From: Acidobacteriota bacterium
GTDB taxonomy: Bacteria > Acidobacteriota > Terriglobia > Terriglobales > Acidobacteriaceae
Direction: 5' to 3'
Length of the DNA stretch: 5,403 nt
Assembly (NCBI GenBank): GCA_021810175.1
Contig: JAJZJJ010000258.1
Location: forward strand, 1 to 5,403
This document shows positions 1-5,403 of the stretch, piece after piece. The number at the start of each line of letters is the position of its first letter. The stretch's first letter is position 1. The translations under genes and the position numbers were made by a program. The notes beneath the pieces are model-generated. The model saw only the letters and a list, made by a program, of their open reading frames with translations. It was not told the DNA's origin and made no database searches.

Positions 1-749
1 ACATCCAGCAGGTCGCCGCCGACAAGGCCGCCCTCGAAAGCGCAAAGGCCACTGTTGAAACCGCGCAACTCAATCTCGGCTTCACAAAAGTCCGTTCCCT
101 TATCAACGGCATCGCCGGCCTCGCCCAGATTCAGGTCGGCAACCTGGTAAGCCCAACCTCGATTCTCACCACCGTCTCGCAGGTCAATCCAATCAAGGTA
201 TACTTCGCCATCAGCGAGCAGGAATACCTCGAGCTCTCGCAACTCGCCCGAGCGGGAGGCAAGAGCGATCTTCTCAATAGCGGCAGCACCGTTCCCCTCC
301 AGCTGACGCTCGCCAACGGCCAGGTCTATCCCTATAAAGGCCGTATCGTCTTTGTCGATCGTGCCGTCGATCCCCAGACGGGCACCATCCGCATAGCCGG
401 CAGCTTTCCCAACCCCGATCGCCTGCTAAGACCCGGGCAGTTCGGCAATGTCAAGGCGGAAACACGAGTCCTTCAGAATGCCATGGTCGTCCCGCAGCAA
501 GCTCTGAATGAATTACAGGGCAGCTATCAGGTTGCCGTGGTTGGCCCGGACAATAAGATTCATATCCAACCCGTACAACTTGGGCCCGAATTCGGAAACA
601 TGCAGGTCATCGACAGCGGTCTGAAGCCGGGGGATGAGATTGCCATTCAGGCAGTCGGAAAGCTGCGCGACGGCATGCCAGTCCAGCCCCATCTGGTTTC
701 CTCCGCTCCGCCCGATACTGGGCAGACGCAGACTTCGGAAGGCAACTAG
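1..749 (+). CDS. RND efflux periplasmic adaptor (membrane fusion protein, AcrA/MexA-like), 5'-truncated
   Basis: Periplasmic adaptor that links an inner-membrane RND transporter to an outer-membrane channel. The reading frame enters from the left edge (first whole codon at position 3) and gives 248 residues before a TAG at 747-749. AcrA-family proteins usually have about 370-400 residues, so roughly the first third (lipid or signal sequence, first lipoyl half, first hairpin helix) is missing. Numbered from the first visible residue: about 1-27 is the second helix of the alpha-hairpin (Ala/Gln/Leu-rich, ending AQLNLGFTKV). Residues about 28-55 are the second lipoyl half (SLINGIAGLAQIQVGNLV). 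Residues about 56-155 form the beta-barrel domain (NPIKVYFAISEQEYL, VDPQTGTIRIAG, LRPGQFGNV). Residues about 160-230 are the membrane-proximal domain (VVPQQAL, LKPGDEIAIQAVGKLRDGMPV). The tail is short and polar. The next gene starts 3 nt downstream. The family call is firm; the substrate cannot be told. Confidence 0.95.
   Translation, partial: IQQVAADKAALESAKATVETAQLNLGFTKVRSLINGIAGLAQIQVGNLVSPTSILTTVSQVNPIKVYFAISEQEYLELSQLARAGGKSDLLNSGSTVPLQLTLANGQVYPYKGRIVFVDRAVDPQTGTIRIAGSFPNPDRLLRPGQFGNVKAETRVLQNAMVVPQQALNELQGSYQVAVVGPDNKIHIQPVQLGPEFGNMQVIDSGLKPGDEIAIQAVGKLRDGMPVQPHLVSSAPPDTGQTQTSEGN
737..742 (+). promoter_or_regulatory. Ribosome binding site of the RND transporter gene
   Basis: GGAAGG lies 10 nt before the ATG at 753 and inside the last codons of the adaptor gene. 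It is a good but imperfect Shine-Dalgarno match at slightly long spacing. It supports the start at 753, as does the N-terminus MSNFFIRRP, which matches the usual start of HAE1 transporters. Its position inside the upstream gene implies translational coupling. Confidence 0.6.
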
Positions 750-752
750 ACT

Positions 753-3700
753 ATGTCCAATTTCTTCATCCGACGGCCTATTGTGGCCATGGTGATCTCC
801 ATTCTCATGGTCATCATGGGCACCGTGACCCTGTTCAATCTTCCGACGGCCCAATATCCGGACATTATTCCTCCGGAGATCCAGATTCGCGCCACCTATC
901 CCGGCGCCGACGCCAACACCCTGGCCCAGTCCGTGGCCACGCCGATCGAAGAGCAGATGAACGGCGTCGACAACATGAGCTACATGTACTCCACCAGTGC
1001 CAGCAACGGCACCATGATGCTCACCGTGGACTTCGGCATCAAAACCGATCCTAATATCGATCAGGTTCTCGCTCAGTTGCGCGTCGACCAGGCTCAACCG
1101 CAGCTCCCGGCTGAGGTAAACACCGCGGGTGTCACCGTGCAGAAGTCCCTGCACGCACCCATGATGCTCATTGCGCTCGATTCCCCGCATGACAGTTACA
1201 ACGGCACCTTCCTCGCCAACTACGCCTACATCAACCTCGTTGACCAGATCTCACGCGTCAAGGGCGTCTCTCATGTTCAGGTCTTCGGCGCCGGCGAATA
1301 CGCCATGCGCATCTGGGTGAACCCGGACAAGCTTGCCACGCTCGGTATCACGGTCCCGCAGGTCATCGCGGCAATTCGCATTCAAAACGCCGTCAACCCG
1401 GCCGGTCAGATCGGCAGCGAGCCCGTGCCCCCGGGCCAGCAGTTCACCTATACTGTCCGCACCCAGGGCCGACTCACCACTCCCGAGCAGTTCGGCAACA
1501 TCATTCTGCGCGCCAACCCTGACGGTTCCACCGTTCGCCTCAAGGATGTCGCAAAGATCACGCTCGGCTCTCAGTTCTACAACCTCATCGGTCGCTACAA
1601 CGGCAGGCCGGCTGCTGTGCTCGCCATTTATCAGCTCCCCGGCACCAACGCCGTGGAGACCGCAGCCCGCGTCCGTACTGAAATAGCCCAACTGGCCAGA
1701 AACTTCCCGTCGGACATGACCTACAACGTCAGTCTCGACACCACCGAAGCCGTCACCGCCGGCATGCACGAAATTCTCTACACCCTGCTGGAAGCCCTCG
1801 GTCTCGTTGTGCTCGTGGTCTTTGTATTCCTGCAGGGCTGGCGCGCCACGCTCATCCCGCTGCTCGCCATTCCAGTCTCCCTCATCGGAACCTTCGTCAT
1901 ATTCCCGGCTCTTGGCTTCTCCATCAACACGCTGTCTCTCTTCGGCCTGGTACTCGCCATCGGTCTCGTCGTCGACGACGCCATCGTCGTCGTTGAAGCA
2001 GTCGAGCACCACATCGAAGAAGGCATGTCTCCCCGCGACGCGGCACGCCGGGCCATGGAGCAGGTCGCCAGCCCGGTCATTGCGGTCGCGCTCATCCTCG
2101 CCGCCGTATTCATTCCAACGGCCTTCATTCCCGGCATCACCGGCCGTCTCTATCAACAGTTCGCCGTCACCATCGCCATCTCCGTTATCTTCTCAGCCTT
2201 TAACGCGCTCACCCTCAGCCCGGCACTCTGTGCTCTGCTGCTGAGACCCAAAAAGCGTGTCCGCGGCCCCATTGGCGTCTTCTTCCGCGGCTTTGAACGG
2301 CTCTTCCGCAGAACAACGGACGGTTACGTCTCCGCCTCGGGCTTCCTCGTCCGCAAGTCTGGTTTCGCTCTGCTCTTTCTGGGCCTTGTCGCGGCTCTGG
2401 CCGTCCTCATCGGCGGCAAGATTCCAAGGTCCTTCCTTCCTACAGAAGACCAGGGTTACGCCATGATCGCGCTGCAGTTGCCACAGGGCTCATCCCTCCA
2501 GCGCACCAGCGCTGCAGCACGCGAGGTCGAACAGGCCGTCCGCAAAATTCCTGGTGTCCAGGGAGTCACCTCGGTCATCGGCTTCAACCTCCTCACCGTC
2601 ACCCAGACTACCTACAACTCGTTCTTCTTCGTCACCCTCAAGCCGTGGAGCCAGCGAACCGCGCCTGACGAACAATTCCCCGTCATCCAGCGCAATCTCT
2701 CACGCGCCCTTGCCGGCATCAAAGACGGCCTTGCATTCTCCTTTGCGCCGCCGGCTATTCCCGGCGTGGGCACCTCCGGTGGCGTCACCATGGTGCTGGA
2801 AGATCGCTCCGGCAGCGACAACCCGGCCTTCCTTACGCAGAACCTCTACAAATTCCTTGGTGCACTCCAAAAACGCCCCGAGATCCAGGTGGCCCTGCCG
2901 TCTTACCTGCCTTCTGTTCCGCAGCTTTACGTCAAAGTCGACCGGGCCAAGGCGCTGCAGCAGCAGGTCAGCCTCAGCGACGTTTACGAGACCATGCAGA
3001 CCTTCATGGGCGGCTACCTCGTCAACTACTTCAACCGCTTCGGCCGCCAGTGGCAAACCTATGTCGAAGCCGAGGGTCCTTACCGCACGAAGATTTCCGA
3101 TATTGGCGACTTTTACGTCCGGAGCGCCAATGGCGGCCAGGTTCCACTGAGCGCGGTGACCGACGTCAAACGCATCACCGGGCCTGAGTTTGACCTACGC
3201 TTCAACGAATACCCTGCGGCCCAACTCAACATCACCGGAGCTCCCGGCTATAGTTCCGGTCAAGTCATGAACGCCATCCAGCAGGTCTTCCACCAGACCA
3301 TGCCACCCGGCATCGGCTATGGCTACGAGGGCATGTCCTACCAGGAGGAGCAGGCCGCCAAAGGCATCTCACCCGCAGCCATCTTCAGCCTGTCCCTGCT
3401 GGTCGTATTCCTCATCCTCGCCGCCCAGTATGAGAGCTGGACCCTGCCCTTCAGCGTGCTCCTCAGCACTCCCGTCGCCGTCCTCGGTGCATTCCTCGCG
3501 CTTCGCATCCGCGGGCTTGAGAACGACGTCTTCGCTCAGATCGGGCTCGTCATGCTCATCGGCCTCTCGGCCAAGAACGCCATCCTCATCGTCCAGTTCG
3601 CCCGCGCCGAGTTCATGCGCGGCGAAAGCATCTTCGATGCCGCCATGGGTGCGGCCCGGCTGCGCTTCCGGCCGATCATCATGACCGCCTTCGCCTTCAT

Positions 3701-3932
3701 CCTCGGCGTGCTCCCGCTGTGGTTCTCCCATGGAGCCGGTGCGGAGGCGCGGCGCATTCTGGGCACGGTGGTGGTCGGCGGCATGCTTGCCGCGACCTGT
3801 ATCGCCATATTCCTCGTCCCGGTCACCTTTGCCAGTGTGGAGTGGCTGATGCATCGCTTCCGAAAAGAAGGCCCTCACCACTTGACCGAGTCGCATCTGC
3901 CGGAACACGTCCGCAGCGAGGAGGTGGATTAA
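753..3932 (+). CDS. RND efflux transporter, HAE1 family (AcrB/MexB-like inner-membrane proton antiporter)
   Basis: Trimeric inner-membrane pump that exports hydrophobic or amphiphilic compounds in exchange for protons. At 1059 aa it is the full family length (AcrB has 1049). The N-terminus MSNFFIRRPIVA is typical. TM1 is at about 9-29. A large periplasmic loop spans about 31-338. TM2-TM6 lie between about 340 and 497, followed by a basic amphipathic linker (about 499-525) and TM7 (about 535-555). The second periplasmic loop spans about 557-872, and TM8-TM12 about 873-1030. The proton relay is intact: D408-D409 in GLVVDDAIVVVE (TM4), K941 in GLSAKNAILIV (TM10), R971 and T978 in RFRPIIMT (TM11). 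These match AcrB D407, D408, K940, R971 and T978. F178 in VFGAGEYAMRIW is kept, but other AcrB drug-pocket aromatics are replaced (see findings). The C-terminus is polar, with His and acidic residues. It sits 3 nt after the adaptor gene and 2 nt before the outer-membrane factor gene. Metal-exporting HME pumps are unlikely given the sequence's close match to HAE1. The substrate is unknown. Confidence 0.98.
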   Translation: MSNFFIRRPIVAMVISILMVIMGTVTLFNLPTAQYPDIIPPEIQIRATYPGADANTLAQSVATPIEEQMNGVDNMSYMYSTSASNGTMMLTVDFGIKTDPNIDQVLAQLRVDQAQPQLPAEVNTAGVTVQKSLHAPMMLIALDSPHDSYNGTFLANYAYINLVDQISRVKGVSHVQVFGAGEYAMRIWVNPDKLATLGITVPQVIAAIRIQNAVNPAGQIGSEPVPPGQQFTYTVRTQGRLTTPEQFGNIILRANPDGSTVRLKDVAKITLGSQFYNLIGRYNGRPAAVLAIYQLPGTNAVETAARVRTEIAQLARNFPSDMTYNVSLDTTEAVTAGMHEILYTLLEALGLVVLVVFVFLQGWRATLIPLLAIPVSLIGTFVIFPALGFSINTLSLFGLVLAIGLVVDDAIVVVEAVEHHIEEGMSPRDAARRAMEQVASPVIAVALILAAVFIPTAFIPGITGRLYQQFAVTIAISVIFSAFNALTLSPALCALLLRPKKRVRGPIGVFFRGFERLFRRTTDGYVSASGFLVRKSGFALLFLGLVAALAVLIGGKIPRSFLPTEDQGYAMIALQLPQGSSLQRTSAAAREVEQAVRKIPGVQGVTSVIGFNLLTVTQTTYNSFFFVTLKPWSQRTAPDEQFPVIQRNLSRALAGIKDGLAFSFAPPAIPGVGTSGGVTMVLEDRSGSDNPAFLTQNLYKFLGALQKRPEIQVALPSYLPSVPQLYVKVDRAKALQQQVSLSDVYETMQTFMGGYLVNYFNRFGRQWQTYVEAEGPYRTKISDIGDFYVRSANGGQVPLSAVTDVKRITGPEFDLRFNEYPAAQLNITGAPGYSSGQVMNAIQQVFHQTMPPGIGYGYEGMSYQEEQAAKGISPAAIFSLSLLVVFLILAAQYESWTLPFSVLLSTPVAVLGAFLALRIRGLENDVFAQIGLVMLIGLSAKNAILIVQFARAEFMRGESIFDAAMGAARLRFRPIIMTAFAFILGVLPLWFSHGAGAEARRILGTVVVGGMLAATCIAIFLVPVTFASVEWLMHRFRKEGPHHLTESHLPEHVRSEEVD
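3919..3925 (+). promoter_or_regulatory. Consensus Shine-Dalgarno of the outer-membrane factor gene
   Basis: AGGAGGT, extending to AGGAGGTG, is a full match to the 16S rRNA anti-Shine-Dalgarno sequence. It ends 9 nt before the ATG at 3935 and encodes the last residues of the transporter (EEVD). It decides the start of the third gene: the same frame is open back to 3719, but the lipoprotein signal begins only at 3935. The placement suggests translational coupling to the end of the transporter gene. Confidence 0.85.
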
Positions 3933-3934
3933 TC

Positions 3935-5380
3935 ATGAGCGTACGCAAACCAGCTCTGCTTCTCTCCGGCCTTGCGCTGCTTGCGCTTGCGGGCTGCACT
4001 CCCGGACCGGTCTACAAGCGTCCGGCCGTCAGCATTCCGCAGTCTTACCGCGCTCCGGCGGGCGTTAACGCAACGCCGCCCACCGCGGCCGCGACAGCCG
4101 CTTCGCTCGGGGCGGAACAGTGGGCCAGCGTCTTCCACGATCTCGTCCTGCAGGGGCTTATCCGGAAGGCGCTCCAAAACAACTACGACCTCAAGATAGC
4201 GGCCCAGCGCATTCTCGAAGCGCAGGGCCAGCTCGGCATCACCCGCTCACAGGAGTTCCCCACGCTGAGCGGCAACGCCAACTACGACGCCATCGGCCTG
4301 CCGAGCAGCATTTCCAAGCTCTTCGGAGGCAATAACAAGCAGGCTTCCCGCAGAACCAGCTATTTCGGCGGAGTCTCGCTGGCAACGGCGTGGAATCTCG
4401 ACTTCTGGGGGTATTACCGGCAGCAGACGGTCGCGGCGCGCGATCAACTGCTGGCGACGGAGTGGGCGCGGCGGCTCACTGTCGATACCGTGATCGAAGA
4501 CGTGGCAACGGCTTACTTCCAGCTCCGCACGCTGGATGCCGAGCTGGCGATCACGCGGCAGACGGTCGCGGCGCGGCAGCAGTCGCTCCATCTCACCGAG
4601 GTGCTCGAGCGCGGCGGCTCAGGGACGCTTGAAGACGTGCGTCAGGCCCAGGAGTCGCTCTACCAGGCCGAGGCCCAGATTCCTGACCTGGAGCGCCAGA
4701 TTTCGCAGGAAGAGAATGCGATCAGCATTCTGCTGGGGCGGAATCCGGGGCCGATCGCGCGTGGGAGCCTGAGCGCCATCGACTGGCCGGCGCCGGCGGC
4801 GGTGCCTGCGGGTATTCCGTCACAACTGCTTGAGCGGCGGCCTGACGTTGAGGAAGCGGAAGCGATGCTGCGCGCCGACAACGCCAATGTCCGCGTGGCG
4901 CGTGCCGCGCTCTTCCCCCAGCTGTCACTTTCGGCGACGGGCGGGACGTCGAGCAACCAGCTGAAGCAGCTCTTCGACGGCAGCAATATTCTCTGGTACA
5001 CGAGCGGGACGATTGCCCAGTCGATCTTCGAAGGCGGGCGGCTGCGCGCCAACGTCAGATTGACCGAGGCCGAGAAGCAGGCAGCGGTGCTGAGCTACAA
5101 GCAGACGATCCAGCAAGCGTTCCGAAACGTCTCCGATTCGCTGATTGCGCTGCATCGGTACCGGCAGTACCGGGTACAAGAGGAAAAGGTGGCGGCGGCA
5201 GCCAAGGACGCAACCCGACTGGCCGAGATGCGTTACAAGGCCGGCTATACGAGCTATCTTGAGGTGCTGACGAATGACACGACTTACTACTCGGCCCAGT
5301 TGAACCTGGCGATGGCGCGGGAGCAGGAGGCGATTTCGTTCGTTCAGCTCTACAGCGCGCTCGGCGGAGGCTGGCAGTAA
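3935..5380 (+). CDS. Outer-membrane factor lipoprotein of RND efflux pump (NodT/OprM family)
   Basis: Trimeric outer-membrane channel that forms the exit duct of the pump. The 481 aa length fits the OprM/NodT family. Residues 1-20 are a lipoprotein signal peptide (basic SVRK start, Leu/Ala core) ending in the lipobox LAGC, with C21 as the lipidated residue. CTPGPVYKRP after the cleavage site is typical of the family. An Ala/Thr/Pro-rich linker covers about 41-60. The first outer-membrane efflux repeat follows, with NNYDLKIAAQRILEAQGQ (about 82-99), FPTLSGNANY and WNLDFWGYYR (153-162), then a long helix containing VATAYFQLRTLDAELAI (190-206). The second repeat contains GIPSQLLERRPDVEEAE (293-309), ALFPQLSLSATGG (325-337), SIFEGGRLRANV (363-374), RYKAGYTSYLEVL (433-445) and the terminal ALGGGW. 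The helices have the heptad-like, Gln/Ala-rich look of the periplasmic alpha-barrel. It starts 2 nt after the transporter stop and is the last gene seen. Codon use moves to G-ending codons in its 3' half. Confidence 0.96.
   Translation: MSVRKPALLLSGLALLALAGCTPGPVYKRPAVSIPQSYRAPAGVNATPPTAAATAASLGAEQWASVFHDLVLQGLIRKALQNNYDLKIAAQRILEAQGQLGITRSQEFPTLSGNANYDAIGLPSSISKLFGGNNKQASRRTSYFGGVSLATAWNLDFWGYYRQQTVAARDQLLATEWARRLTVDTVIEDVATAYFQLRTLDAELAITRQTVAARQQSLHLTEVLERGGSGTLEDVRQAQESLYQAEAQIPDLERQISQEENAISILLGRNPGPIARGSLSAIDWPAPAAVPAGIPSQLLERRPDVEEAEAMLRADNANVRVARAALFPQLSLSATGGTSSNQLKQLFDGSNILWYTSGTIAQSIFEGGRLRANVRLTEAEKQAAVLSYKQTIQQAFRNVSDSLIALHRYRQYRVQEEKVAAAAKDATRLAEMRYKAGYTSYLEVLTNDTTYYSAQLNLAMAREQEAISFVQLYSALGGGWQ
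4423..4440 (+). repeat. 18-bp direct repeat, copy 1, inside the outer-membrane factor gene
   Basis: GCAGACGGTCGCGGCGCG is repeated without mismatch at 4558-4575, exactly 135 bp (45 codons) downstream and in the same frame. Both copies encode QTVAAR; here it is residues 164-169 of the outer-membrane factor. It may be a relic of duplication or chance convergence in repetitive, Ala-rich helix sequence. Confidence 0.8.
4558..4575 (+). repeat. 18-bp direct repeat, copy 2, inside the outer-membrane factor gene
   Basis: Second perfect copy of the sequence at 4423-4440, encoding QTVAAR at residues 209-214. The flanking bases differ on both sides, so the identity is limited to these 18 bp. The 135-bp distance is a multiple of three, so recombination between the copies would delete 45 residues in frame. 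Confidence 0.8.
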
Positions 5381-5384
5381 AAAA

Positions 5385-5403
5385 CAGTTGCCAGTCCACA
5401 GTT
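5385..5403 (+). repeat. Possible 7-nt periodic repeat (CAGTNNN), cut by the window edge
   Basis: Directly after the last gene the sequence reads CAGTTGC, CAGTCCA, CAGTT: three successive CAGT starts exactly 7 nt apart, with the third unit cut off by the end of the window. The hexamer ACAGTT also recurs 14 nt apart (5384-5389 and 5398-5403). This could be the start of an intergenic heptamer repeat array. With under three full units it could equally be chance. Confidence 0.3.

Noticed and set aside
1967..1980. 14-bp perfect palindrome CGTCGTCGACGACG in the transporter gene.
   Set aside because: It falls on the codons for the invariant Val-Val-Asp-Asp of TM4. Codon bias (GTC, GAC) makes the palindrome without any need for a regulatory site.
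1251..2156. Long open frame on the minus strand opposite the transporter (about 300 codons), with others at 513-1190 and 3369-3908.
   Set aside because: They lie fully opposite a well-conserved transporter gene. The predicted proteins are rich in Asp, Glu, Gly and His, as expected when C-ending codons of a membrane protein are read backwards. They have no recognisable domain.
1807..2244. Plus-strand open frames in other phases inside the transporter gene (also 1333-1686, 2554-3150, 3319-3684).
   Set aside because: Their products are Ser/Arg/Pro-rich low-complexity sequences with no start context. They are out-of-phase readings of the transporter.
3719..3934. Upstream extension of the outer-membrane factor frame to an ATG at 3719.
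   Set aside because: It would overlap the conserved TM11-TM12 part of the transporter and bury the lipoprotein signal. The consensus Shine-Dalgarno and lipobox fix the start at 3935.
5369..5396. Inverted repeat CTGGCA...TGCCAG (5371-5376 with 5389-5394) spanning the last stop codon, considered as a terminator.
   Set aside because: The stem is only 6 bp (8 with a G-U pair), the loop is 12 nt and no T-tract follows before the window ends. It overlaps the coding end and is better explained by the CAGT periodicity.
1..5403. Search for mobile elements, tRNA or rRNA, CRISPR repeats, toxin-antitoxin genes or a promoter inside the window.
   Set aside because: Nothing was seen. All but about 28 nt of the window is coding sequence of the three efflux genes, and the gaps between genes are 3 and 2 nt.

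Overview
The window holds one tightly packed, plus-strand operon for a tripartite RND efflux pump of a Gram-negative (diderm) bacterium. In order it contains the 3' two-thirds of a periplasmic membrane fusion protein (1-749, cut by the left edge), a complete HAE1-type RND inner-membrane transporter (753-3932, 1059 aa), and a complete NodT/OprM-type outer-membrane factor lipoprotein (3935-5380, 481 aa). The gaps between genes are 3 and 2 nt, so the three are almost certainly co-transcribed and translationally coupled. The promoter, any regulator gene and the adaptor's start lie upstream of the window. After the last stop only 23 nt remain.

The genes work as one machine. The RND trimer takes substrates from the periplasm or the outer leaflet of the inner membrane, using proton flow through its TM4/TM10 Asp-Asp-Lys relay. 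The adaptor docks the transporter to the outer-membrane channel, and the lipid-anchored channel releases substrate outside the cell. All key energy-coupling residues of the transporter are present. The residues that line the aromatic drug pocket of E. coli AcrB are largely not conserved, so the substrate cannot be assumed to match AcrB's.

Organism: the DNA is GC-rich (by eye about 60%), with strong C-ending codon preference in the first two genes and a drift to G-ending codons in the third. The adaptor and transporter look like the AcrAB/MexAB-related pumps common in Acidobacteriota and some Proteobacteria. Acidobacteriota is my best guess, with low to moderate confidence and no phylogenetic marker in the window to confirm it.

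I see no mobile element, CRISPR array, RNA gene or phage sequence. I also see no clearly undescribed system. The points worth a second look are the altered drug pocket, a perfect 18-bp in-frame direct repeat inside the outer-membrane factor gene, a 7-nt periodic motif at the right edge, and the codon-usage drift along the operon.
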